Origin: Candidatus Gastranaerophilales bacterium
GTDB lineage: Bacteria; Cyanobacteriota; Vampirovibrionia; Gastranaerophilales; Gastranaerophilaceae
Reading direction: 5' to 3'
Length of the DNA: 32,473 bases
Assembly (NCBI GenBank): GCA_003150395.1
Contig: QAMI01000055.1
Coordinates: 36,531-69,003, forward strand
In this document: positions 15,575-22,813 of the stretch, piece after piece
Position numbering within the stretch: the stretch's first letter is position 1
Layout of the letters: the number at the start of each line of letters is the position of its first letter
Program-made: the position numbers and the translations under genes
The notes under the pieces: generated by a model
Databases searched by the model: none
The model's input: only the letters and a program-made list of their open reading frames with translations
Told to the model about the DNA's origin: nothing

Positions 15575-15601
15575 ATTATAGCATGAAATTTTTTAGTGCA
15601 A
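15575..15601 (-). promoter_or_regulatory. SRP RNA promoter
   Basis: On the minus strand an extended -10 TGCTATAAT (hexamer at 15580-15575) lies 7 bases before the inferred RNA 5' end at 15568. TTGCAC (15601-15596) is a -35-like hexamer with a short 15-base spacer. Promoter position and RNA end support each other. Confidence 0.7.
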
Positions 15602-15615
15602 ACTTTTTTATAATT

Positions 15616-16392
15616 TTATCTTGGCAGACACTCAAAATATCCGCGTCCGCTGCCTTCAGGACATTCATCGGGAACTGCGTAATATGCACAGCCTACTCCG
15701 TTTGCCTTTTGCGTTGAAGATGTATTGCATGGATTTCCATAGCGTTCTTTATCGTATTCAGTATTAAAATCCTTGTCTGCAATTTCTTCATCTGAAAAAT
15801 TTTGCGGTTTTGAATAATATGATAAAGTATCATTATTTTTGTCAAGAGTAAAAATAAAAATATCATGTCCAAGTCTGTTCGGGCCTTTTTTGCCGTTTGT
15901 GTCAGTGGCAATATACATTTGTGCTTCTATTATGTACATATTTATAAAACTTCCATCCGGCATGAGTTTTGTTTGAAATACTCCTTCACCAATTCCTGCA
16001 AGTGCACTATTTGTAATTTGTTGTTTGCCATTGTATGTTAAAATCTTGTCATTATATCGCTTAATGACATAATAAGTATAGCTATGAGTCTTTTTACTTA
16101 ATGCTGATAAGTTATTGAAAAATGATAAATAGCAGCCACTCGCGTTTGGGTAAGTCCCATTTTTTAATTGTGAACAATATTCGGCTAATTTATCAATGCC
16201 AAGTTCATTTTTAGTTTGTAGAACAACTTGAGAAATAACAGAAACAGACTTTTTAAACTGAGTTTCAAGCACCTTATGCTGATAATTTCTGATTAGCTGC
16301 GGAAGCGTCATTGCTGCTACAATTCCTATTACTCCCAATGTTATCAAAACTTCAGCCAATGTGAAAGAATTAATTTTTTTTACTTTAGTCAT
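15616..16392 (-). CDS. Type IV pilin/type II secretion pseudopilin-like protein
   Basis: Prepilin of 258 residues. The short basic leader MTKVKKINS is followed by FTLAEVLITLGVIGIVAAMT, so prepilin peptidase should cut between S9 and F10, with the conserved Glu at mature position 5 (SF replaces the usual GF). The N-terminal helix both spans the membrane and packs in the pilus. The C-terminal globular part ends in a Cys-rich tail (about 225-258, with CNTSSTQ, GVGCAYY, DECPEGSG and FECLPR). The ATG at 16392 has a perfect AGGAGG upstream; the longer reading from 16461 has no merit. The gene is monocistronic and divergent from an XRE regulator, with palindromes between them. It may act in a pilus, in secretion or in DNA uptake. 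Confidence 0.87.
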   Translation of the reverse strand: MTKVKKINSFTLAEVLITLGVIGIVAAMTLPQLIRNYQHKVLETQFKKSVSVISQVVLQTKNELGIDKLAEYCSQLKNGTYPNASGCYLSFFNNLSALSKKTHSYTYYVIKRYNDKILTYNGKQQITNSALAGIGEGVFQTKLMPDGSFINMYIIEAQMYIATDTNGKKGPNRLGHDIFIFTLDKNNDTLSYYSKPQNFSDEEIADKDFNTEYDKERYGNPCNTSSTQKANGVGCAYYAVPDECPEGSGRGYFECLPR

Positions 16393-16406
16393 ATTTTCCT
16401 CCTGTT

Positions 16407-16422
16407 GTTTCCAAATGGAAAC
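16407..16422. promoter_or_regulatory. Inverted repeat in the pilin 5' UTR (operator candidate)
   Basis: GTTTCC-AAAT-GGAAAC, six-base perfect arms, lies between the predicted pilin transcription start (about 16426) and its AGGAGG. Confidence 0.45.
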
Positions 16423-16430
16423 GATTAACT

Positions 16431-16450
16431 GAATTATAAAGTTATAATTC
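16431..16450. promoter_or_regulatory. Inverted repeat overlapping the pilin -10 (operator candidate)
   Basis: GAATTATAA-AG-TTATAATTC has nine-base perfect arms. It covers the -10 hexamer and part of the spacer of the pilin promoter and lies 24 bases before the XRE start, a position suited to repression of both genes. Confidence 0.5.
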
Positions 16451-16461
16451 AAATAAGTCAA
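16433..16461 (-). promoter_or_regulatory. Pilin promoter, near-consensus
   Basis: TTGACT (16461-16456), a 17-base spacer, then TATAAT (16438-16433) on the minus strand. It is one of the two closest matches to the housekeeping consensus in the window. Confidence 0.75.
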
Positions 16462-16473
16462 GTGCGGAGTATT

Positions 16474-16746
16474 ATGTCAGAATCAGATTTTAAGGAAGAA
16501 TACTTAAAAGCTTTTGGAGAAAGTCTTAAAAAGATTAGAATTGAGTCTGCGAAAAAAAGTCTTCGTATGTTTGCCTACGAGGCGGATATCCCTTGTGCAA
16601 CCTTAAGCCGGCTTGAACATGGCACCCGTATTCCAAATATAATCACACTTAAAAAAATTTCGTCAGGTTTAAATTGGAATATTTGCGACTTGATTCGTGA
16701 AATTGAAAATAATATTCCCGATAATATAAAAAATTCTGAACTCTAA
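16474..16746 (+). CDS. XRE-family helix-turn-helix regulator
   Basis: Protein of 90 residues with a single Cro/C1-type HTH. SLKKIRIESAKKSLRMFAYE is helices 1-2, and IPCATLSRLEHGTRIPNIITLKKIS (39-63) contains the recognition helix and the SRLEHG signature. The ATG at 16474 with CGGAG upstream is preferred to the in-frame GTG at 16462. It is divergent from the pseudopilin; two inverted repeats in the shared intergenic region are plausible operators, so local auto- and cross-regulation is inferred. There is no sensor domain. Confidence 0.85.
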   Translation: MSESDFKEEYLKAFGESLKKIRIESAKKSLRMFAYEADIPCATLSRLEHGTRIPNIITLKKISSGLNWNICDLIREIENNIPDNIKNSEL

Positions 16747-16819
16747 ATTAAAAATCTATCTGACTGTCTAATGTTTTAAATCTTTTTTGAAGATATTTTA
16801 CTCTTGAAAGGAGATTTGT

Positions 16820-17209
16820 ATGACAGAAAGACTTGACCTTTACAGGTGTGAAATCTGCGGTAATCTTGTTCAGGTAATTCTTGCCGGCGGCGGAGAACTT
16901 GTTTGCTGCGGCCAGCCTATGGAGCTTGTTAAAGGTAAAACGCAGGAAGAAATGCAAGAAAAACATATACCTGTTTTCATTTCAGAAGACGGAAAAGATA
17001 TTGTTCAGGTCGGCACAGTTCTTCATCCTATGAATGACGACCACTACATAATGTTTATTGAAACAATTTCTGAAGATAAAAATTGTATGCAATTGCAATA
17101 TCTTCATCCGGGTCAGGAAGCCAAAATGCTTCTTGAAAAGAAACTTGGAAAAATGAAAGCAATTGAATTTTGTAACTTGCATGGACTATGGGAGGGCGAA
17201 AGTGATTAG
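16820..17209 (+). CDS. dfx: Desulfoferrodoxin (superoxide reductase, 2Fe type)
   Basis: Reduces superoxide to peroxide without releasing oxygen, which suits an anaerobe. The N-terminal desulforedoxin domain has the Fe(Cys)4 ligands C10, C13, C29 and C30. The catalytic SOR domain has H49, H69, H75, C118 and H121 (KHIP, HPMNDDHYI, FCNLHGLW), the full set for the active-site iron. The length of 129 residues is typical. AAAGGAG precedes the ATG. The last 8 bases overlap the ferritin start, so superoxide removal and iron storage are translationally linked. Confidence 0.95.
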   Translation: MTERLDLYRCEICGNLVQVILAGGGELVCCGQPMELVKGKTQEEMQEKHIPVFISEDGKDIVQVGTVLHPMNDDHYIMFIETISEDKNCMQLQYLHPGQEAKMLLEKKLGKMKAIEFCNLHGLWEGESD

Positions 17210-17714
17210 TGAAAAAATTGAAAACATTCTTAATGAGCAAATTAACAAAGAATTTTATTCCGCTTATTTATATCTTGCTATTTCTGCACATTTTGATGAA
17301 ATTGGCCTTAAAGGTTTTTCAAACTGGACCCGCGTTCAGGCACGGGAAGAGGTCGATCACGGGATGATATTATTTGATTACATAATCGAGCGTCAGGGTA
17401 ATGTAAATTTACGTCAAATTGATACCCCGGACACTCAATTTGGAAATACGCTTGAGATTTTCAAGAAAATTTTTGAACATGAACGGTATGTAACTGATAG
17501 CATTAATTGTGTTGCAAATATGACAGATGAAGAATGTGATTTAGCGACAAGATACTTTATTAACTGGTATATATCAGAGCAGGTTGAAGAAGAAGCCAAT
17601 GTTGATGATGTTATTAAAAAACTTGAGATGTTTGGCGATGAAAAAGCTGCGCTTTATCATCTTGATAAAGAGTTGCTTGCCCGGACTTATAAGCAGCATA
17701 CCTACAATGCATAA
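17202..17714 (+). CDS. ftnA: Bacterial non-haem ferritin
   Basis: Iron-storage cage subunit of 170 residues with a four-helix bundle. The ferroxidase centre is intact: E17 (NKEFYSAYLYLAIS), E50 and H53 (EEVDHGM), with the later Glu/Gln residues in FKKIFEHE and SEQVEEEA. The frame is open from 17163, but the GTG at 17202 (VISEKIENIL) is chosen because GGAGGG lies just before it and it gives the standard ferritin N terminus. It overlaps dfx by 8 bases. The operon makes peroxide from superoxide and then sequesters the iron that would react with it. Confidence 0.94.
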   Translation: MISEKIENILNEQINKEFYSAYLYLAISAHFDEIGLKGFSNWTRVQAREEVDHGMILFDYIIERQGNVNLRQIDTPDTQFGNTLEIFKKIFEHERYVTDSINCVANMTDEECDLATRYFINWYISEQVEEEANVDDVIKKLEMFGDEKAALYHLDKELLARTYKQHTYNA

Positions 17715-17724
17715 TTACATAATG

Positions 17725-17755
17725 AAAAAAGCGAGCTTCAATAACTCGCTTTTTT
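17725..17755 (+). terminator. Intrinsic terminator after ferritin
   Basis: AAAAAAGCGAG / CTCGCTTTTTT with a 9-base loop ends the dfx-ftnA operon. Confidence 0.85.
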
Positions 17756-17826
17756 GTGCTGAATTTTTACAATTTTGCATCTCCAAAAGTTCCTTTGTTT
17801 TAAATTATTGCGAATTTGTAACCAAT

Positions 17827-17855
17827 TTGTATAACAAGCAAAAATATTTTATTAT
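17827..17855 (+). promoter_or_regulatory. Promoter of the kinase operon, leaderless candidate
   Basis: TTGTAT (17827-17832), 17 bases, TATTAT (17850-17855). The ATG is at 17865, so the message would carry only a few leader bases. No ribosome-binding site is visible before the ATG. Confidence 0.45.
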
Positions 17856-17864
17856 ATAAGTATT

Positions 17865-19451
17865 ATGATAAAAGGGAAAATTGTAGTAGTTGATGATGAA
17901 AAGATGGTTACCTCCGCATTTAAAACGCTTTTTGCTGTGGAAGGGATAAAGGGCGGTGAATTCTTTAATTCGCCTGTTGAGGCGCTTGAATATATTAACA
18001 AAGAAGCTCCGGATTTAATAATTTCAGACTTCTTGATGCCTGATATGAACGGGCTTGAGTTCTTGCGCGAAGCAAAAAAACTTTATCCTGAAACAAGTAT
18101 GATTTTGCTGACAGGCTATGCTGATAAGGAAAATGCGATTAAGGCAATTAATGAAATCGGACTTTACAAATACATTGAAAAACCTTGGGATAATGATGAT
18201 TTAATAATGAATATCCGAAACGGCATTGAAAGAAGCCATCTTTTAAGCGATTTGCGCGAAAAAATCATTGAACTTGAAGATGCAAAACGCCAGCTCGAAA
18301 TTTATTCAACAGATTTGGAAAAGCTTGTTGCAGAACGTACACATGATTTGTCGCAAGCAAACCAGAAACTAAGCGGCATTATCAGCCACTGTGCTGACGG
18401 AATTATAATTCTGAATAATGACGGCAAAATTGAACAGATAAATCCGGCTTGTGAAAACATGACAGGTTTGACGGAAGCTGCGTTATGCGCTAAACCGTTT
18501 AATTATATTGTAAAAGGCTGCAAAGTTGATATGATTTCAGATGAAGGCGGCCTTTTCGGGCTTAATTCTGATAATTCTGACATTCTTTTGAAAGATTGTT
18601 ATGTTCTGAATTCTCTTAGCGGCGCGCATACTCCGGTTGAAATTAATTTTGCCGCAATCAGCAGTGATGAAAATATTTTACCGGAAAAATACGTTGGTGT
18701 TATCAGAAATGTCAGTGCACAAAAAGAAACAGAACGTCTCCGTGACGATTTCATTGCAACTTTGACACATGATTTAAGAACACCGCTTTTAGCAGCAATT
18801 CAAACTCTTAAATTCTTTCTTGACGGCTCTCTGGGTGAACTGGAAGATAAGCAGAAAGTTCTTTTATCAACAATGCTTCAAAGCAACGAAGATTTATTAG
18901 GGCTTGTTAATGCGCTTTTGGAAGTTTATCGTTTTGACAGCGGAAAATTAGAACTTTGTAAAACAGTTTTTTCTCCAAAAATGCTTGTAGAACAATGTGT
19001 AGAAGAATTGCTTCCTTTAGCAGAAAAGAAAAATATTCATCTTGAACTTGAATGCGATTTTGATGATAAGCTTGAAATCAATGCTGATAAAGGCGAATTA
19101 AAGCGCGTAATTACAAATCTTTGCGGAAATGCAGTAAACTATACAAATAAAGAAGGAAATATAAAAGTTATACTCAAAGCGCAGTCAGGGGATCTGATTT
19201 TCTCTGTTGAAGATAATGGTAATGGAATTCCACAGGCTGATATTCCACATTTGTTTATGAGATTTTCTCAGGGAACAAGCAGAAAGCGTTCGACCGGAAC
19301 AGGTTTGGGATTGTACCTTTCAAGACAGATTATCGAAGCACACGGCGGAAAAATCTGGGTTGAAAGCAAGTTGAATAAAGGCAGTGAGTTTACTTTCCTT
19401 TTGACAAATGTTGTTAAAGAAAATAAAGAAAGACGGGTTGTTAATGGTTAG
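17865..19451 (+). CDS. Hybrid sensor kinase: REC - coiled coil - PAS - HisKA - HATPase
   Basis: Cytoplasmic two-component kinase of 528 residues. The N-terminal receiver has the acidic pair D10/D11, phosphoacceptor D55 (IISDFLMPD) and K106 (EKPW). A coiled coil (about 125-170) leads to a PAS domain (about 170-290, GIISHCADGIIILNNDGKIE). HisKA has H302 in THDLRTP. The ATPase domain shows the N box (ITNLCGNAVNYT), G1 (VEDNGNGIP) and G2 (STGTGLGLYLS). No membrane segment, so it is probably controlled through its own REC domain by another kinase and through PAS. The start is fixed because the REC strand begins at residue 5. It overlaps the NarL-type regulator by 8 bases, its likely target. Confidence 0.92.
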   Translation: MIKGKIVVVDDEKMVTSAFKTLFAVEGIKGGEFFNSPVEALEYINKEAPDLIISDFLMPDMNGLEFLREAKKLYPETSMILLTGYADKENAIKAINEIGLYKYIEKPWDNDDLIMNIRNGIERSHLLSDLREKIIELEDAKRQLEIYSTDLEKLVAERTHDLSQANQKLSGIISHCADGIIILNNDGKIEQINPACENMTGLTEAALCAKPFNYIVKGCKVDMISDEGGLFGLNSDNSDILLKDCYVLNSLSGAHTPVEINFAAISSDENILPEKYVGVIRNVSAQKETERLRDDFIATLTHDLRTPLLAAIQTLKFFLDGSLGELEDKQKVLLSTMLQSNEDLLGLVNALLEVYRFDSGKLELCKTVFSPKMLVEQCVEELLPLAEKKNIHLELECDFDDKLEINADKGELKRVITNLCGNAVNYTNKEGNIKVILKAQSGDLIFSVEDNGNGIPQADIPHLFMRFSQGTSRKRSTGTGLGLYLSRQIIEAHGGKIWVESKLNKGSEFTFLLTNVVKENKERRVVNG

Positions 19452-20109
19452 GGTTCTTATAGTTGAAGATCATGACATGGCAAGAATGGGTTTGTCTGTA
19501 ATTTTGGGCAAAAATCCGAATATTGAAATTGCCGACATGTCTGCTGACGGTCAGGAAGGCGTTGACAAAGCTCTGGCAATTGAACCTGATGTTGTAATTA
19601 TGGATATAGGTCTTCCAACAATTGATGGAATTGAGGCCACCAAAAAAATTAAAACTGTTAATCCTAAAATAAAAGTATTAATGTACACATCTCGCGAAGA
19701 TGAGGATGATATTTTTGATTCTTTTCAAGCCGGCGCGGATGGTTATATTACAAAAGGCGCAACTTCAGAACAAACAATTTCAGCAGTAAAAGCTGTTAGC
19801 GAAGGTGCCGCCTGGCTTGACCCTGCTATTGCAAAAGTGGTGTTGACAAATGTCAGACGCAGTTCAAATACTCAGCAGAGAAAAGGTGAAATAAATTATC
19901 AGCTGGGTAAAAATCTTTATGGACTTACTGAGCGTGAAATGGAAGTCTTGGCGCTTATTGTGGACGGGCTTACAAATCCGCAGATTGCAGAAAAACTCGT
20001 TATAACTATTTCAACAACTAAAACTCATGTTCATAGTATTCTGCAAAAGTTATACGTAGGGTCGCGCTCCAAAGCTATTGCTATGGCAATGAAAGAAGGA
20101 CTTGTTTAA
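19444..20109 (+). CDS. NarL/FixJ-type response regulator
   Basis: DNA-binding regulator of 221 residues. The receiver domain (1-120) has E8/D9, phosphoacceptor D54 (IMDIGLP) and K104 (ITKG). The LuxR-type HTH spans about 155-215 (LTEREMEVLALIVDGLTNPQ, then TKTHVHSILQKL). The frame is open from a TTG at 19408, but the ATG at 19444 gives the correct N terminus MVRVLIVEDH and an 8-base overlap with the kinase. It is the probable output of the upstream kinase; the exported protein one base downstream belongs to the same operon and may be a regulated product or an accessory sensor. Confidence 0.93.
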   Translation: MVRVLIVEDHDMARMGLSVILGKNPNIEIADMSADGQEGVDKALAIEPDVVIMDIGLPTIDGIEATKKIKTVNPKIKVLMYTSREDEDDIFDSFQAGADGYITKGATSEQTISAVKAVSEGAAWLDPAIAKVVLTNVRRSSNTQQRKGEINYQLGKNLYGLTEREMEVLALIVDGLTNPQIAEKLVITISTTKTHVHSILQKLYVGSRSKAIAMAMKEGLV

Positions 20110-20110
20110 A

Positions 20111-21487
20111 ATGTTAAGGCGATTGACAATTTGGACATCTGTTTTATGTTTGTCTTTGCCCTGTATATTTTTGTTTTCAAGCTGTTCTTCTGTTTTTGCA
20201 AAGAGTTATACGGAAAAAGAAGCGAAATATCTCTATAAAATTCAAAAAGAAGATGCCAAAGAGGAATACGGCCGCAAGAAAAACAACAGAACCCCGTCAG
20301 GATATATGACAGTCGAAGAATATGAAATGCTTTCCGCGCCAAAGGACAAAACCCAGGCTGAAATTCCTATTCCTAAACCTCAAAAAGCTGCTGATATGAA
20401 ATATATTCCACATCCTGACTATGAAATTGTCAGATATAACAATCCCCCAGGAAGTCCGGAAATTTCTTTAGGCCGGAATTTCAAAAAAACTCATCAGCAA
20501 AATGCGCAGGGTATTGTATCTCCGGATTATAAAATTCTTGTGTATCCTGCTGTTTATTATTATCCGAGAGGAAATACAGTTGCATGTGATTTGTTTGTTA
20601 TTCCGCTTGATGTGCGTGGAAATGCTCTTGCTAAGATTAAAAAAGCTAATGTTATGCATAGAGACCCAAATCCAATACTGTCAACTGAAAAATCAATTGA
20701 AAATTATGCTGCATTTATGACATTGACGCCGGTAGATTTTTCAACTGACGGAACAAAGCTTTTGGTTAAAGAAAAAATCGGAAGCAGCGAGGATGGAATT
20801 TGGCAGACAAATGCAATTGTATATGACTTTAATACCAAATCTTCATATAAATTGAATGAAGTTCGTGATGCAATTGAGTATTACTGGTTTGAGTATAAAA
20901 ATTTAAATTTGAAAGATGTCAGATGGGATATTTATCCTTTGGGTTTTGATGCAAATGAACCTGACAGAATTGTTGTTTCCGGATACGCTTATACCGGTGG
21001 TGTTCCGGTATTTTTGGGAAATTGGAGCGTTGATACAAAAGGAGTACAAGTAAGAATGCTTTCTTTAAAGCCAAGAGACGTTCAGATAAGCATGAATGGA
21101 GTTAAAATAGTGCAGTCTGGCGTTGTTCCGCCAAATATTCTTGAAATTGAAGAAAAACAGGCTAAATATGAAGACAAGCTTGATGCAAAAGCCGAAAAAG
21201 AAAAAGAAAAGGCGGAGTTAAAAAAACTTAAAGAAGAATACAAAACTAAGATTAATGAAATTAATAAAGAACATAGTTATCTGATGGAAGATTACAGGCT
21301 TAAGAATAAAATTGAGGGGTCAACCTCCACTAATGATTCGGTTGAAGACATCGAGCAGGCATTGCTCAAGCATAAAGCTGATACAGAAGCTAAAGAAGCA
21401 AAGAAAAAGGCTCGTGAGGCTGCAAAAGAGCAAAAACGTTTAGAAAAGGAAAAACTTAAGCAGCAAAATGGGCAATCTGTCAAATAA
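20111..21487 (+). CDS. Exported protein of unknown function with Lys/Glu coiled-coil tail
   Basis: Protein of 458 residues. A basic start and hydrophobic core (MLRRLTIWTSVLCLSLPCIF) make a clear Sec signal. Cleavage could be by signal peptidase I after VFA (residue 30), or C25 in LFSSC could be a weak lipobox. The mature part is Tyr/Pro-rich and probably beta-rich (about 60-330, with YPAVYYYPRGNTVACDLFVI and DIYPLGFDANEPDRIVVSGY). Residues 340-458 are a highly charged coiled coil. The ATG at 20111 is used; the TTG at 20102 lies inside the regulator gene. It is the third gene of the kinase-regulator operon and abuts the convergent peptidase gene with no intergenic base. No family recognised. 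Confidence 0.75.
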   Translation: MLRRLTIWTSVLCLSLPCIFLFSSCSSVFAKSYTEKEAKYLYKIQKEDAKEEYGRKKNNRTPSGYMTVEEYEMLSAPKDKTQAEIPIPKPQKAADMKYIPHPDYEIVRYNNPPGSPEISLGRNFKKTHQQNAQGIVSPDYKILVYPAVYYYPRGNTVACDLFVIPLDVRGNALAKIKKANVMHRDPNPILSTEKSIENYAAFMTLTPVDFSTDGTKLLVKEKIGSSEDGIWQTNAIVYDFNTKSSYKLNEVRDAIEYYWFEYKNLNLKDVRWDIYPLGFDANEPDRIVVSGYAYTGGVPVFLGNWSVDTKGVQVRMLSLKPRDVQISMNGVKIVQSGVVPPNILEIEEKQAKYEDKLDAKAEKEKEKAELKKLKEEYKTKINEINKEHSYLMEDYRLKNKIEGSTSTNDSVEDIEQALLKHKADTEAKEAKKKAREAAKEQKRLEKEKLKQQNGQSVK

Positions 21488-22801
21488 TTAAGCATTATAC
21501 ACAAAGTTTAAAAGTTCTTTTTTACATGCTTGAGTAGTATTGCCTTTAGACATCTCTGTATATAAGTCTCCTTCATTCATTTCATGCCCGTGTTGAGCAA
21601 TTTCATCAATGCTTCCCAGTGAATGTCCGAATGCGGCAGCTATAATTCCGTCTCCTGTGTCAACTTGAGTAGTCATGTCAGCATATTTTATGCTTGTCAA
21701 ATCAAGTGTTGAACCGTCAATTGATAATTGTTGAGCTTTAGCTAAATATTCACTGCTGAAATTTTCGTAAACCGACTCATTATAATAATCGCTTTCCATA
21801 AGTTCACAGGTAAAGTATGTTACGGCTTCATTACTTATATGTGTGGAGTGTACAAATTCATGAATCAATACCGTTGCGAGCTGTACACCTTTAAATTGGT
21901 AATAGGCATCTTCATTGGCAAAAATCAAATCTCCTACATTAAAATTTATTGCTTCGCCAGGAGATAGATTATCTATAGCAGCCATTGCCTCAGCTTCTGT
22001 TTTGAATTTTCTATCAGAAGCGAACATATCTGTTCTTAAAAGCATTTTAGGATTTAAATCATGTTCTGCTCCTCTATTAGTAAATGCTTCCTCTTCAGGG
22101 TTTAAAAATTCTCCAGGATAGTAAGACCAATTATAACTTCCCATTGCGCTTCCGCTTTGAGGGGCAAAGCCAACAGGAAAATCGCAGTTTTCAATAGCTT
22201 TTCTAATTCTTAATAAAAATGATAGTTTTGCTTCTATTTCTCCGTTTGCTGTTCCTTCGGCAACTCTTTGTTCATAGTTATTTATGTAATCATCAAGCCA
22301 ATTTGTCATTATTGTGACAGCGCTCTCAAAAACTTTTGTCTGAACATCAACGTTTCCTGCACTTGTATCTGGGGTGAAGCAATTCATAAGAGCGGTTGTA
22401 TCTGTTTTCTCATTTATTGTGTGTGAACTGCCTGTATATTCTACAAATCCTATTGTTTTACCAGTATAATTTGAGCTGTTGCTGAATAGATTTGTTTCCT
22501 GCAAATCAAAAGTTGTTGCAAGGGTATTTGCTTTCAAAATCGAATTTATTTGTTCTTCTTCATTCACAGCTTTATCTATTTCATCAGCAATAGCATTAAC
22601 ATCATCCTTAACGGTCATAACCAAAGTCGGAACATTAGATGAGCCGCCAAATCTTGTAAGATTTGGAAACGCAATTGCAGTTCCTCTGCTGCTTGAGCTA
22701 ATCTCAGTATCAGAAGCACAATTTTGTTCTTTTTCTGATTGCTGAATTTTTTCTTCAAGCATCGCAGTGTTATTTAATTTTATGCTGCTTATTGATGTCA
22801 T
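21488..22801 (-). CDS. Putative HExxH zinc metallopeptidase, signal-less
   Basis: Protein of 437 residues without a Sec signal. VLIHEFVHSTHISNEAVTYF (311-330) contains HEFVH (314-318), the zinc-binding HExxH helix, and E325 in SNEAVTYF, a candidate third ligand or gluzincin-like Glu; H321 is another possible ligand. The N-terminal ~110 residues are Ser/Asn/Glu-rich and probably flexible. The middle has NWSYYPGEFLNP and a helical stretch. It starts 12 bases after the stop of the GLUG protein, so the two are co-transcribed from the sigma-28-like element at 24880. The HEFVHSTH pattern recalls secreted effector peptidases (for example the M91 type) by motif only. It might process the neighbouring surface protein or act on host or bacterial targets; both are inference. 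Confidence 0.68.
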   Translation of the reverse strand: MTSISSIKLNNTAMLEEKIQQSEKEQNCASDTEISSSSRGTAIAFPNLTRFGGSSNVPTLVMTVKDDVNAIADEIDKAVNEEEQINSILKANTLATTFDLQETNLFSNSSNYTGKTIGFVEYTGSSHTINEKTDTTALMNCFTPDTSAGNVDVQTKVFESAVTIMTNWLDDYINNYEQRVAEGTANGEIEAKLSFLLRIRKAIENCDFPVGFAPQSGSAMGSYNWSYYPGEFLNPEEEAFTNRGAEHDLNPKMLLRTDMFASDRKFKTEAEAMAAIDNLSPGEAINFNVGDLIFANEDAYYQFKGVQLATVLIHEFVHSTHISNEAVTYFTCELMESDYYNESVYENFSSEYLAKAQQLSIDGSTLDLTSIKYADMTTQVDTGDGIIAAAFGHSLGSIDEIAQHGHEMNEGDLYTEMSKGNTTQACKKELLNFVYNA

Positions 22802-22813
22802 AGAAACCTTTCG

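Noticed and set aside
17163..17201. ATG at 17163 as ferritin start
   Set aside because: It would add 13 non-ferritin residues encoded within dfx; the GTG at 17202 has GGAGGG upstream and gives E17/E50/H53 numbering.
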